Part shown: positions 28,433-40,709 of the stretch, in pieces
Layout: the number at the start of each line of letters is the position of its first letter
Numbering within the stretch: position 1 is the first letter of the stretch
From: Sulfitobacter sp. F26169L
GTDB lineage: Bacteria > Pseudomonadota > Alphaproteobacteria > Rhodobacterales > Rhodobacteraceae
Assembly (NCBI RefSeq): GCF_026410285.1
Contig: NZ_JAPMLP010000001.1
Location: 372,001 to 436,000 of the forward strand
Length of the DNA stretch: 64,000 bases
Direction: 5' to 3'
Translations under genes and position numbers: made by a program
The notes under the pieces: generated by a model
Database searches by the model: none
Told to the model about the DNA's origin: nothing
What the model saw: the letters and a program-made list of their open reading frames with translations, nothing else

Positions 28433-30061
28433 ATGTCTTATGATTACGTTATTGTCGGCGGCGGGTCGGGTGGTGCAACTCTTGCTGCTCGGCTAAGTGA
28501 AAATCCGGATGTAACCGTTTGCCTGCTCGAAGCAGGCGGTGATGGGAAGCACCTGTTAATCCGCACGCCTGCTGCTGTTGTCGCCATGATGCCGGGATAC
28601 GGAAAGATCTCCAACTGGGCGTTCAAGACGGTTCCGCAAAAAGGGTTGAACGGACGCAGGGGCTATCAGCCGCGTGGCAAGGCACTGGGCGGGTCCAGCG
28701 CGATCAATGCGATGTTATATGTGCGCGGGCATCGCGGGGATTATGACGGTTGGGCAGAGCAGGGGTGCGATGGTTGGGATTGGGACAGCGTATTGCCCTA
28801 TTTCAAAAAGTCCCAGAACAACGAAGACGGTGATAGCGAAATCCATGGCGGCGCTGGGCCGTTGCAGGTGTCGCACCAGAAATCGCCCCGCCCGATCACC
28901 CGCGCGTTTATTGATGCGGCCACGCGATTGCAGCACCGCGAGGTTGCCGATTTCAACAGTGGCGATAACGAAGGGGTCGGCCTGTTTCAGGTGACGCAGT
29001 TCCATGACCCCGCGCGCAACGGCGAGCGGTGTTCGGCGGCGGCGGGCTATCTGCATCCGGTGATGGAGCGGCCAAACCTGACCGTCATCACCCGCGCCCA
29101 CGCAACCCGCCTGGCGCTGGACGGCAAGCGCGCCACAGGGGTGCATTACCGACAGGGAAAAGAAGACAAGCACGTCAGCGCAAAGCGCGAAGTGATCCTG
29201 TGCGGTGGTGCGTTCAATTCGCCGCAATTGTTGCAGCTGTCCGGTATCGGGCGGCCAGAGGATATAACCCCGCATGGTATCGAAATGGTGCATGAGTTGG
29301 CCGGCGTCGGGCAGAACCTGTCGGATCATCTGGATTTTACGCTCGGCTATAAATCCAAAGACACCGACAATTTCGGCATCGGCCTGACCGGAACGGTTAA
29401 TCTGGTGAAACACATTATGGACTGGCGCAGAACAGGCAAAGGCATGATGGCCACGCCCTTCGCCGAAGGGGCAGCTTTCCTGAAAACCGACCCGTCGTTG
29501 GACTATCCCGATATCCAGCTCCACTTCGTCATTTCAGTTGTCGATGATCACGCGCGCAAACTTCATGCGGGATATGGCTATAGCTGCCATGTCTGCGTGT
29601 TGAACCCCGCATCGCGCGGCAGTGTCACGCTTGCCAGCGCTGATCCGATGGCCGCACCTGCCATTGACCCCAACTATCTGGCCGAAGATTCCGATCTGCG
29701 CACCCTGATCAAAGGGGCAAAGATGTCGCGTGAGATTATGAAAACCCCGCCGCTGGCTGCATACGAGCATAAGGAACTGTTCGGCATCCGCGACGGGATG
29801 AGTGATGCGGACTGGGAAAAGATCATTCGCAACCGCGCCGATACGATCTATCACCCTGTCGGAACATGCAAAATGGGGATTGATGACACGGCCGTAGTTG
29901 ATCCACAGTTGCGCGTACACGGGATGCAGGGATTGCGGGTGGTTGATGCCTCCGTGATGCCTTCTGTCGTCAGCGGCAATACAAATGCGCCGACCATTAT
30001 GATAGCCGAACGGGCGGCAGACCTTATCAAAGCAGAGACAGCGGAAGCTGTTGCTGCGTAA
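28433..30061 (+). CDS. GMC-family FAD alcohol dehydrogenase (choline dehydrogenase-like)
   Basis: The 542-residue flavoprotein belongs to the glucose-methanol-choline oxidoreductases. It starts with the FAD motif YDYVIVGGGSGGATLAARL, has the GMC signature PRGKALGGSSAINAMLYVRG, the second signature GAFNSPQLLQLSGIG, and the C-terminal catalytic region YHPVGTCKMG followed by GNTNAPTIMIAERAADLI. GGGAGG lies 8 bases before the ATG. Substrate cannot be read from the sequence: close relatives act on choline, long-chain or polyethylene-glycol alcohols. The acyl-CoA ligase gene starts 28 bases after its stop, so alcohol oxidation leading to an acyl-CoA is a reasonable guess, although an aldehyde dehydrogenase is not next to it. 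Confidence 0.9.
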   Translation: MSYDYVIVGGGSGGATLAARLSENPDVTVCLLEAGGDGKHLLIRTPAAVVAMMPGYGKISNWAFKTVPQKGLNGRRGYQPRGKALGGSSAINAMLYVRGHRGDYDGWAEQGCDGWDWDSVLPYFKKSQNNEDGDSEIHGGAGPLQVSHQKSPRPITRAFIDAATRLQHREVADFNSGDNEGVGLFQVTQFHDPARNGERCSAAAGYLHPVMERPNLTVITRAHATRLALDGKRATGVHYRQGKEDKHVSAKREVILCGGAFNSPQLLQLSGIGRPEDITPHGIEMVHELAGVGQNLSDHLDFTLGYKSKDTDNFGIGLTGTVNLVKHIMDWRRTGKGMMATPFAEGAAFLKTDPSLDYPDIQLHFVISVVDDHARKLHAGYGYSCHVCVLNPASRGSVTLASADPMAAPAIDPNYLAEDSDLRTLIKGAKMSREIMKTPPLAAYEHKELFGIRDGMSDADWEKIIRNRADTIYHPVGTCKMGIDDTAVVDPQLRVHGMQGLRVVDASVMPSVVSGNTNAPTIMIAERAADLIKAETAEAVAA

Positions 30062-30089
30062 TAGTTACACCAGACGGGAGAAAAAGTTC

Positions 30090-31703
30090 ATGCTTGGACA
30101 AATGATGCACATGCCGCTGACCATCGGCAGCCTGATTGACCATGCCGCGCGGTTCCATACCGCGGGCGAGATTGTCTCGGTAGAGACAACCGGCGGGATC
30201 GAAAAGTCGACTTGGGGTGAGGTCGGCGCCAACGCGCATCGTCTTGCAAGCGCGCTGCGTAAACTCGGGCTTGAGCAGGGCGCACGCTGTGGCACGATTG
30301 CATGGAACAACCGCCGCCACCTCGAAATTTATTTTGGCGTCGCGGGGGGCGGTTTTGTGTGCCACACAATTAATCCGCGCATGGGACCGGAACAGATGGT
30401 CTATGTGATCAACCACGCCGAGGATCAGGTGCTGTTCATCGACGCCACCTTTGTGTCTGCCGCAGGCAAGCTCGCGCCGGCGTTGAAGCACACAAAACAC
30501 ATTGTGCTGCTGGGCCCGCGCGACGAGGCCGCGGCAGAGGCTGTTCCGGGGCTGTTGTTCTTTGACGAACTGCTTGAAACCGGCGACCCGTCAGAGCCTT
30601 TCCCCGATCTGGACGAACGCGCCGCATCGAGCCTGTGCTACACGTCCGGCACCACCGGCAATCCCAAGGGGGTGTTGTATTCGCATCGTTCGACAGTGTT
30701 GCACACGCTTGCAGGAAACCAGCCCGACGGACTGGGCATTTCTGCAAAAGACACGGTGCTGCCGGTTGTACCGATGTTCCACGTCAACGCGTGGGGCGTG
30801 CCGTATATCTCGGCGATGACGGGCTGCAAACTGGTGTTGCCGGGGCCAAATCTGGACGGCAAAAGCCTTGTGAACCTGATTGACGAAACCGAAACAACCA
30901 TGGCGCTCGGGGTGCCGACAATCTGGATGGGCCTGCTGGGTGCGTTGAAAGAAACCGGATCGAAAATTCCCAGCCTGACGCGCACCCTTGTGGGCGGGTC
31001 GGCGTTGCCGCCCTCGATGATCCCGAAGTTCGCGGAATACGGTGTGGAATTGATCCATGGCTGGGGGATGACGGAAACATCGCCGCTTGGCACGATGAAC
31101 CAGTTGTTGCAGCGTCATACCAACCTGTCCGAAGACGAGCAGGCCGAAATCAGGGTCGGTCAGGGGCGGCCGCCCTTTGGTGTCGATCTGCGGGTGATGG
31201 ACGAAGAGGGCAACGTGCTGCCCCATGACGGAAAGGCGCAGGGTGATCTGCAAATTCGCGGACACTGGATTGCCGAGACCTATTTCGGCAAGGAGACATC
31301 CGCGCTGACCGATGACGGATGGTTTGACACCGGCGATGTGGCCACAATCAACGAAGAAGGGTATATGATCATCCGCGACCGGTCGAAGGATATCATCAAA
31401 TCGGGCGGTGAGTGGATTTCCACGGTGACGCTGGAAAACATCGCTATTTCCCACCCCGCCATTTCCAATGCCGCAGCCATCGGTGCGGTGCATGAAAAAT
31501 GGGATGAACGTCCGGTTGTGGTGGCCATCAAATCTGGCGAGGTGAGCGAGGACGAGCTGATCGCCTTTTACAAGGGCAAGGTCGAAAGCTGGCAAATTCC
31601 CGACCGCGTCGTCTTTGTCGACGAACTGCCCATCGGCGCCACAGGCAAGGTGCAGAAAAACAAGCTGCGCGACGAATACGGCAAGATCCTGTTGGACGCG
31701 TAA
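30090..31703 (+). CDS. Acyl-CoA ligase, DmdB-like (3-methylmercaptopropionate-CoA ligase type)
   Basis: The 537-residue adenylate-forming enzyme activates a carboxylic acid to its CoA thioester. It shows the AMP motif YTSGTTGNPKGVLYSHRS, the VPMFHVNAWG segment, GWGMTETSPLG, the hinge-region DRSKDIIKSGGEWIS and the catalytic lysine region GATGKVQKNKLR. The N-terminus MLGQMMHMPLTIGSLIDHAA and the overall pattern resemble roseobacter DmdB, which activates methylmercaptopropionate in DMSP demethylation. DmdB-like enzymes also accept medium-chain and other short acids, so the assignment is tentative. ATG at 30090 has GGGAG 11 bases upstream. The 28-base gap to the GMC dehydrogenase suggests one transcript. 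Confidence 0.87.
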   Translation: MLGQMMHMPLTIGSLIDHAARFHTAGEIVSVETTGGIEKSTWGEVGANAHRLASALRKLGLEQGARCGTIAWNNRRHLEIYFGVAGGGFVCHTINPRMGPEQMVYVINHAEDQVLFIDATFVSAAGKLAPALKHTKHIVLLGPRDEAAAEAVPGLLFFDELLETGDPSEPFPDLDERAASSLCYTSGTTGNPKGVLYSHRSTVLHTLAGNQPDGLGISAKDTVLPVVPMFHVNAWGVPYISAMTGCKLVLPGPNLDGKSLVNLIDETETTMALGVPTIWMGLLGALKETGSKIPSLTRTLVGGSALPPSMIPKFAEYGVELIHGWGMTETSPLGTMNQLLQRHTNLSEDEQAEIRVGQGRPPFGVDLRVMDEEGNVLPHDGKAQGDLQIRGHWIAETYFGKETSALTDDGWFDTGDVATINEEGYMIIRDRSKDIIKSGGEWISTVTLENIAISHPAISNAAAIGAVHEKWDERPVVVAIKSGEVSEDELIAFYKGKVESWQIPDRVVFVDELPIGATGKVQKNKLRDEYGKILLDA

Positions 31704-31710
31704 AACACAT

Positions 31711-31739
31711 GCGCGCCGCCTGATTAACAGGCGGTGCGC
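31711..31739 (+). terminator. Strong hairpin after the acyl-CoA ligase
   Basis: A 12-bp stem (GCGCGCCGCCTG with CAGGCGGTGCGC, one G-T pair) encloses a 5-base loop 7 bases after the stop. No T-run follows, so it may act with Rho or protect the mRNA 3' end. Confidence 0.55.
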
Positions 31740-32229
31740 AGATCGGGAGTTCGATGCGAAACAGGTTCCTTCTGAAATTGTTGCTCGCTCGGGTGCGGGT
31801 TCACGAGGGTTGCATTGGCAACCAATTCAGTAGGCAGGCACTACACAGTCCGGCAAACCGTATCCAGTGCTTAATCTCGTTGCGCATAGACCTCCTTCAC
31901 AGTCTTTGGAGGTTCCGATTTACTGCGCAGCTCAGCTAAATGGTAATTGGGAAGCAGCGGGGTAAGACAACCGATTCATATTGCCGGTTGCGATAAACAG
32001 ATACGCCTCACCAAACCCACGGCACGCCATACCCGTGTTTTCGTACCAAACGTGCAGTCCCGGTGTGGTTTCATAGAACGAAACACACTCATCAAATTGC
32101 TCGGTTCCGAGAAAGATGATGCACGAGCAGATTTTGACATAAAACCAGACTAGCGGGAGCCCCCAACCGAAGCGTTAGACTCTGCACGCTCGGCCACATC
32201 CGGCAAAACACCAATAAAAGTTAAGGAAA
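31740..32229. other. 490-base intergenic region, no gene recognised
   Basis: The stretch lies between two converging units (acyl-CoA ligase and oxyR). Only short frames of up to 72 codons are present, without ribosome-binding sites or family likeness. Confidence 0.5.
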
Positions 32230-33156
32230 TTATTTCAGATCTTTGGTGACCTTTTCAAAAGCAGGATGGCTTGCGGCCGCTTGGCGCACCAGTGCGGCAA
32301 TGGCACTCAACTGCTCGGACAAGGCCGATGTCTTGCGCCAGATCATCCCGACGGTACGCTTGGGGCGGGGCGAGCCGAGAGCGGCAACGCTTACATTGGC
32401 CGAGCGTGTTTCCACCGGTACGGCCATTTCGGGGATCAGCGTCACGCCGATGCCGGCCCCCACCATCTGCACCAAAGTGGACAGGGATGATCCGTCCAGC
32501 CCTTCGCGGGGCAGGGTGTTCCGCATCGCGCAGAATGACAGCGCCTGATCGCGGAAACAGTGGCCTTCCTCAAGCAACAGAAGTTTCATCCGGCCAAGGG
32601 CGTTCATGTCGGGTACGGGACGGTTGGCATCACTGGCGGGGCGCACCAGCACCATCGCCTCGTCAAACAGGGCAACTTCGCTGAAGGCGGGTTCGGAGAC
32701 AGGCAGGGCGACAATCGCGCAATCCAGCTTTCCGTCGCCCAACTCATCAATCAGCTTGTGGGTCATTGTTTCGCGCACCAGCAGATCGATTTCGGGATGT
32801 GCGGCGGTGATCTGCCCGATGACAGAGGGCAGCAAATAGGGCGCGATTGTAGGGATTACGCCAAGGCGCAGACGTGTAAGGGCGGACCCGCCTGCACTGC
32901 GCGCCAGATCCGATACAGCCTCGGCCGCGCGCAGGATATCGCGCACCCGCGGCACAAGCTGCTCGCCCACAGGGGTGAGCCTGACGTGCCGCGCGCTGCG
33001 TTCGAACAATTGTTGGCCAAACGAGGCTTCCAGAGCCGCGATCTGCGCCGACAATGCCGGTTGCGAGATCGCGCAGCTTTCGGCCGCGCGGCCGAATTGC
33101 CCCTGCCGAGCGACGGCTTCGAAATAGCGCAACTGTTTGAGTGTGAAATTGATCAT
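32230..33156 (-). CDS. oxyR: Hydrogen-peroxide sensor OxyR (LysR family)
   Basis: The 308-residue LysR-type regulator has an N-terminal winged HTH (LKQLRYFEAVARQGQFGRAA, SQPALSAQIAALEASFGQQL) and a C-terminal sensor domain. The two redox cysteines are Cys200 and Cys209 in EEGHCFRDQALSFC, matching the OxyR disulfide pair (Cys199/Cys208 in E. coli), which distinguishes OxyR from other LysR proteins. It is divergent from katG across a 118-base intergenic region, the classic arrangement in which OxyR activates katG on peroxide stress. The in-frame start at 33156 gives the normal N-terminus. Confidence 0.95.
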   Translation of the reverse strand: MINFTLKQLRYFEAVARQGQFGRAAESCAISQPALSAQIAALEASFGQQLFERSARHVRLTPVGEQLVPRVRDILRAAEAVSDLARSAGGSALTRLRLGVIPTIAPYLLPSVIGQITAAHPEIDLLVRETMTHKLIDELGDGKLDCAIVALPVSEPAFSEVALFDEAMVLVRPASDANRPVPDMNALGRMKLLLLEEGHCFRDQALSFCAMRNTLPREGLDGSSLSTLVQMVGAGIGVTLIPEMAVPVETRSANVSVAALGSPRPKRTVGMIWRKTSALSEQLSAIAALVRQAAASHPAFEKVTKDLK

Positions 33157-35494
<2,338 letters not shown>

Positions 35495-35562
35495 GAGATC
35501 CGAATCCAAAGAACGGCACCTTTGAAGTTGGTGACGCATTCCGGCTTTTGGGGCACAAAAAT

Positions 35563-35600
35563 AGCGCTTGCTGAGACTTATCTGGGCAGGCGCTTTTTTT
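35563..35600 (+). terminator. Rho-independent terminator of katG
   Basis: AGCGCTTGCT (35563-35572) pairs with GGCAGGCGCT (35585-35594) using G-T pairs, followed by a run of seven T, 68 bases after the katG stop. Confidence 0.8.
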
Positions 35601-36112
35601 ATGGGTCATTCATTTTTACACTGCATTCAGTGGTGAGGGACCTTTGTGCCGTAGCATCATCAAAAATAATGCTATCAGCGCTTCTTGTTTCGAGAAAATG
35701 GCAAACATCTTTGTTGGCTTACGGAGCCCATCTTGACCCAACGCCGGAGAGGCAAACTAATGGTCAAGAGCATTCGCCAGCTTTCGCTGATAGCAGCGAT
35801 ACCCTCATCCAACGTCAAAAATCAACATGAACACCTGTTGTGATATTGATTGCGGAAACTATGGTTTTGCGCCAAATTTTCTCCTTTAGTGGTCAAGCGA
35901 AGTGGGGCCGCACAAAGGAAACTTCTGGCTTCCGTACAGACGTCTGAACTTGCAACTGGACTGGGCGGATATTCATTTATCAGCAATAGCAAAAGAGCAC
36001 GATCTCCAAAGCATTTAAGTATCAAGACGACCCAAGGGCATGGGATTATGGAAGGGAGATCGCGTGCCATCACCAAAAGGGGAATAGTGAATGCGGTATA
36101 GAGTTCAACATT
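35601..36112. other. Intergenic stretch before the transposase relic
   Basis: About 500 bases without a supportable gene. A 186-codon frame on the minus strand (35822-36382) runs opposite the relic and has no motifs. The region may be part of the decayed element. Confidence 0.4.
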
Positions 36113-37860
36113 ATGTCCAACGAACTTCACTCGGAGAAATCGACCGACTGCGGACGTAAAACGGGCCCTTGGAAAGTCCTCAGTGCGGTCATTGAGGCAC
36201 CCCGCTATCTTGATCCGCCGGATGAGCTCATCTTCAATAGCGCACAGGGCAAGCTTGCCCCTGAGGGAGACAGGCGCGAAGAAAAAGCAGCCGGATTTCG
36301 AATGAACCACAAGCCCTGCAAGGGGAAGCCTGGCGCACGGCTTTCGACCACACTTGTTCATCAGGGCCAGAAAAAACAGCATGATAACCTTCGAATACTT
36401 CTATCGTTGGTCAATAGCGCGAGCATCAACGACCTTGCGCGGCTGCTGTCTGATCGAGATTTGGGCAAGAAATGCGGTGTCAGTCCGACATACAGCCGCA
36501 TAATCCGGCTTGAGAAGACAATGCATGCTTTTGAACAGGCCAAGCTGCGCGATTGAAAGAAAAAAAGACGATACTGGACGCTTCAGTCACACGCGTATCG
36601 CCCACGACGGTGTCCACATTTCAATCAAACGGGGGAAAGCCGTCAGGATCGCCGACTGATACCCCTGACCGGTTCGATGAGGCTGCATTCTTTGCGAGTG
36701 CAGAAGAAAGTCGACGTGTTTTCACTGACCGCATTTAGCGCGCCTACGAAGACGCTATCGCTGCGGGGTTGGCATTGCCGCCAGATACCCAAGGAAAGCG
36801 GGAAGATGCGCGTGATCGATGTGCGCTTCCTGACAAAAATCGCAATGGATGTTTCGGGTTTGGTGATGGCGATCGCGACTTTCGGGGAAGTTTGAAGGGT
36901 ATCATCGTCAAGCTGACCTACACGAAAACCGCCCATCTCGCGCGTTTACAAGAAATGTTTCCAATTAGTAAAATCACCCTCGTCGGTAAGCGCGAAGCCG
37001 CGATGGGTTGCGTCGTGCCACACATCTTTCGCGATATGGTTAAGGCCGACTTTTTCGAGTGATTGGTGATTGCCTTCGACAAGGAAACATCCACACCGAA
37101 GAGCCAGAGCCGCATCAAGAAGTATGAGGAGGCATTTGTAAATCAGGAGATAGTTTCAGCGGGTAAGGTAAATCCCAGATACGAGCTTTTACGCCGCTAC
37201 TGTTCCAAACACTTAGAGCCCGCTGTCAAACAGGATCGACAAGGAAATGCATTGTCCTTTGCCACTGCCAACTTCAAGTCTGCGCAGTTCCCGAAGTTTT
37301 TTGGCAGCATCACCGGTGCAGCACTTTGGCGAAGCAGAGAAGGTGGTTGGTTTTCCGTATCAGGGATCAGAATTGCAAGGCACTTCGGCCGGTAGGGTTC
37401 AACCAAAACGTCACGGATACCGATCTACGAAATGCGCTCGCACGGCGCGTGCTTCATACAACGATCCAGCCGGTTTCTTCATTTGTGAACTCACTGCGGA
37501 CACGCGTCAGCCTCACCAAGCGGGCCGGCGGAAAATCCGCAAGAAACGGCCCAAGCTATATAAACGGCGCTGTATTCAACACAGCGGTCCTGCTCGCAAT
37601 GTTCAACATCTATCGGTTCAATTATAACTGGTTCGAGGCGCGGCAATATGTCGGGCCAGGACCTGCTGACAAAGCACCCTCAGATGTTGAAATGGCATTC
37701 GCCTCGGTGCGTGTTCCAGGTTCGCTTGAGGCCGTTCAAATTCCAAAGCGTCGATCAACGACACCGATGATGCGGACGCCTGCGATGCGCCTTGGACCCG
37801 CTGATGAAAAGGAAAAGGCACCCGCACCCTCTCTATGTCCCGGCACTCGGAATGCGCCAT
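36113..37860 (+). pseudogene. Decayed DDE-type transposase
   Basis: Three successive frames read like one transposase. Frame 2 (36113-36556) contains HQGQKKQHDNLRILLSLVNS and VSPTYSRIIRLEKTMHAFEQ, resembling the zinc-ribbon/HTH start of an IS transposase. Frame 1 (36556-37397) continues with FTDRI-stop-RAYEDAIAAGLALPPDTQ and KITLVGKREAAMGCVVPHIF, with in-frame stops at 36736 and 37060. Frame 3 (about 37420-37860) has SLRTRVSLTKRAGG, MFNIYRFNYNWFEA and the closing RTPAMRLGPADEKEKA, the TPAMRLG tail seen in many DDE transposases. At least two frameshifts, two stops and an internal deletion mean it is inactive. Terminal inverted repeats were not found. The family name is left open. Confidence 0.6.
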
Positions 37861-37907
37861 GCAGTTTCAGGGGGGCCTTTTTCATTTGCGATGGTGGTGC
37901 AACCGGA

Positions 37908-38546
37908 TCAGAACAGCGCCATCCAGATACCGGCGAACATGAACACACCGCCCAGGTTCACGCACAAATGCCAGATTGAATACCTGAACGGCATGGATTT
38001 GCGCGCGTAAATCGCGGTGCCAATCACATAGCTGAGCGCCCCTGCAAGGATGCACCACAAAGTGGCAATCGGGACATCGCCCAGATCGGGCAGGGCGGAC
38101 AGACCGATTGCGCCCAGGCCAAGATAAGAGGCTGTAGACCAGCGTGATTTGATTGTCTCGTTGGTGATTTTGTTCCAGATCGCAACAGCGGACAGCGCCC
38201 ATGACACGACCAGCAATGTCAGCGTCCAAGTGGTATCTGCCTGCACAAAAAACGGCGTGAACGTGCCTGCGATGCTGGGATAGATTGCGGCATGATCAAT
38301 GCGGCGCAGCAGCTTGCGATAGGTGTGCCATGTCGAGAAATGATAGGCAATCGACGCCAGATTAGAGACAAGTGCGCAGATCACATAGACGGCCACAGCC
38401 AGCACCAGCGGCATTTCGAGCGTGCCGGCGGCTTTGGTGATGATCGCAAAACCGGCACCAATGATCAGCGCAAGGCCAATAAGATGCACGTATAGATCGG
38501 CGCGTCTGTGGTGCGCGACGGGACTGGGAAAGGTGGCTGCGATCAT
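37908..38546 (-). CDS. Hemolysin III / PAQR-family membrane protein
   Basis: The 212-residue polytopic protein has about seven membrane helices. The conserved metal-site residues of the HlyIII/PAQR family are visible: NLASIAYHFSTWHTYRKLLR early, LRRIDHAAIYPSIAGTFTPF in the second block, and FRYSIWHLCVNLGG near the end. Bacterial members are of uncertain function (membrane homeostasis or hydrolase-like activity has been proposed); the hemolysin name is historical. It reads alone, leftward, with the transposase relic downstream. The livM stop upstream is 84 bases away and in the same direction, so read-through is possible. Confidence 0.88.
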   Translation of the reverse strand: MIAATFPSPVAHHRRADLYVHLIGLALIIGAGFAIITKAAGTLEMPLVLAVAVYVICALVSNLASIAYHFSTWHTYRKLLRRIDHAAIYPSIAGTFTPFFVQADTTWTLTLLVVSWALSAVAIWNKITNETIKSRWSTASYLGLGAIGLSALPDLGDVPIATLWCILAGALSYVIGTAIYARKSMPFRYSIWHLCVNLGGVFMFAGIWMALF

Positions 38547-38630
38547 GGAAATCTCTGACAGTTCTTTATCCCGCCCTAGTGGCGAAACCTGTCAAAGTCC
38601 ATGATGCCGCGCTGGTGACGCAGCGGCAGA

Positions 38631-39707
38631 TCAGCCGCGTGCGCCTTTGGTCATCAGCGTACCTGCAATGCCACGCGGAAAGAAATAGACCAGCAGAATA
38701 AAGATAATGCCCAGCCAGAACAGCCAGCGATCGGGCGCCAGAAGCTCGGGGAGGAGGGGGATAGCGGCAGTCGCCTCTGATGCGGCGCCCATAAGATCGC
38801 GCAGATAATACTGCGCCATTACCATCAGCACCGCACCAATTACCGCCCCCCACATGGTGCCCATGCCACCGATCACAACCATCAGCAGAATGTCGATCAT
38901 AATGGCAAACGACAGCGCCGTGTCCGGACCGGTATATTTCAGCCATACTGCATAAATCGAACCGGCAAGCGATGCCGCAACCGCCGACAGGCAGAACACA
39001 AACGTGCGATAGGCGACAACACGGTAACCAATCGCCTCTGCGCGGCCTTCGTTTTCGCGGATCGCCTTTAGCACCGTACCCAAGGGGGATACAGTGATGC
39101 GCAGCATGATCAGGAACAAGACCAGCGACGTGAAGAAGACAAAGTAATAGCCCGCCAGCTTGCCGTTCAGTTTTACACCGAACCAGCGCACAACCTTGCC
39201 GTTTTCATCGACCATAAGCTTGGTTGCTGTTTTGAACAGGTCGGGCGCGCGGTAGGTGATCCCGTCTTCGCCCCCCGTCAACTGCGACAACTGCGACGCC
39301 AGCACAAGCACGACAGACGCCGCCGCGAGGGTGATCATTGCAAAAAAGATCGCCTTCACCCGCAGGCTGACCAGGCCGATCACCGTGGCAACCACCAGCG
39401 ATACACCAACGCCTGCAACCGTGCCTAGCGCCACAGCGTCCCATCCCGGGCCCATCTGTTTCAGCGCAATCGCTGTCCCGTAAGAGCCGAAACCGAAAAA
39501 CATCGTATGCGCAAAGCTGACGATACCCGTGTACCCGATCAGCAGATCATAGCTCGCCACCAGCACGATAAAGATGCAGATGCGCGCCGCCACTTCCAGC
39601 GCGCGCACATCCTGAAACAGGAACGGCGCAAACAACAGCAGGGCCGCAATCAACATCATTGTGGTTTTGACGGCAAGCGCGCCGTAGGTATCCTTTACCG
39701 GTGTCAT
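38631..39707 (-). CDS. livM: Branched-chain amino-acid-type ABC permease (LivM family)
   Basis: The second permease of an HAAT-family importer, 358 residues with about ten membrane helices. It has the family motifs VLVASYDLLIGYTGIVSFAH, AIRENEGRAEAIGYRVVAYR (coupling-helix region contacting the ATPase) and MVVIGGMGTMWGAVIGA. A loop of about 60 residues (LTGGEDGITYRAPDLFKTAT and on) between helices is a LivM feature. It starts one base after the livH stop and is the last gene of the operon. Confidence 0.93.
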   Translation of the reverse strand: MTPVKDTYGALAVKTTMMLIAALLLFAPFLFQDVRALEVAARICIFIVLVASYDLLIGYTGIVSFAHTMFFGFGSYGTAIALKQMGPGWDAVALGTVAGVGVSLVVATVIGLVSLRVKAIFFAMITLAAASVVLVLASQLSQLTGGEDGITYRAPDLFKTATKLMVDENGKVVRWFGVKLNGKLAGYYFVFFTSLVLFLIMLRITVSPLGTVLKAIRENEGRAEAIGYRVVAYRTFVFCLSAVAASLAGSIYAVWLKYTGPDTALSFAIMIDILLMVVIGGMGTMWGAVIGAVLMVMAQYYLRDLMGAASEATAAIPLLPELLAPDRWLFWLGIIFILLVYFFPRGIAGTLMTKGARG

Positions 39708-39708
39708 A

Positions 39709-40701
39709 TTATTTTACCGCCGGACGCAGGCCACTGGGCCGCCACATCAGAATTGCCATCATCAGGATCATGTTCGAGGCCAGCGCCAGCTTTGGTGCGA
39801 GGTAGCCGATGTAGTTGGCTGTCAGCCCCACGATGATCGCGCCCAGCAGCGTCCCCTCGATCGAGCCGAGGCCGCCGATGATCACAACGATGAACACCAC
39901 AATCATCATTTCGCCGCCCAGTGCCGGGGTGATCAACGTCTCGTATCCCGCCCACATCGCGCCGCCCAGTGCCGCCAGCGCAGAGCCGAGCATGAACACA
40001 CCGATGAACAGACGGTTGATCTTGAAGCCGAGGCTTTCGACCATTTCACGGTTTTCCACGCCCGCGCGGATCAGCAGGCCAACACGGGTGCGGTTCAGCA
40101 GGCCCAGCAGGCCGACAAAGACCACCGCGCCGACACCGAAGGCGAAGATTCGGTAAATTTCGATGCTGACATCGCCGATGATCCACGCACCATCCAGAAA
40201 GGACGGGCGCGGCACAGTGACAGGGGTGCCACCCCAGACCGCAAGAATGATCTGCTCGGACACGATCAGCGCGCCCATGGTGATCAGAATTTGGCGCAGG
40301 TGGTCACGGTACACAGGGCGAATAATCACGGTTTCAAAGAACAGCCCCGCCGCCAGACCAAAGGCAATTGCCGCCAGCAGAGCAAGCCCCAGCGCGGCAG
40401 AGGCGAGCAGCACGCTGTCACTATCAAGCCATCCGCCCAGTGCCGCCAATACACTGGCCGCAACAAAAGCGCCAAAGCTGACAAAGGCGGAGTGGCCGAA
40501 GTTCATCACATCCATCAGGCCGAACACAAGGCTGAGGCCTGATGCCATCAAAAACACCATCATCCCCATCGACAGCCCCGCGATGGTCAGCGTGACCCAT
40601 GACGAGGGCGCGCCGATCAGCACAAATGCAATGGCGGCCAATGCAACAGGCAGCAGGTTCACACCGCCGAACCGGCCTAGTGTGTTTGACAGTTTATCCA
40701 T
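39709..40701 (-). CDS. livH: Branched-chain amino-acid-type ABC permease (LivH family)
   Basis: The first permease, 330 residues and highly hydrophobic, with GLMDVMNFGHSAFVSFGAFV, the coupling segment TRVGLLIRAGVENREMVESL and VVIIGGLGSIEGTLLGAIIV. Two starts are possible: an ATG at 40713 that overlaps the livF stop, and 40701, which has GAGGAA just upstream; the latter is used. It pairs with LivM to form the membrane channel. Confidence 0.93.
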   Translation of the reverse strand: MDKLSNTLGRFGGVNLLPVALAAIAFVLIGAPSSWVTLTIAGLSMGMMVFLMASGLSLVFGLMDVMNFGHSAFVSFGAFVAASVLAALGGWLDSDSVLLASAALGLALLAAIAFGLAAGLFFETVIIRPVYRDHLRQILITMGALIVSEQIILAVWGGTPVTVPRPSFLDGAWIIGDVSIEIYRIFAFGVGAVVFVGLLGLLNRTRVGLLIRAGVENREMVESLGFKINRLFIGVFMLGSALAALGGAMWAGYETLITPALGGEMMIVVFIVVIIGGLGSIEGTLLGAIIVGLTANYIGYLAPKLALASNMILMMAILMWRPSGLRPAVK

Positions 40702-40709
40702 GGAATTCC

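Noticed and set aside
28141-28443. 100-codon frame upstream of the GMC dehydrogenase
   Set aside because: No ribosome-binding site, runs into the next gene's start, and the translation looks random. It is more likely promoter or leader sequence.
35822-36382. 186-codon minus-strand frame
   Set aside because: It overlaps the transposase relic on the other strand and has no motifs; kept only as part of the gene-poor stretch.
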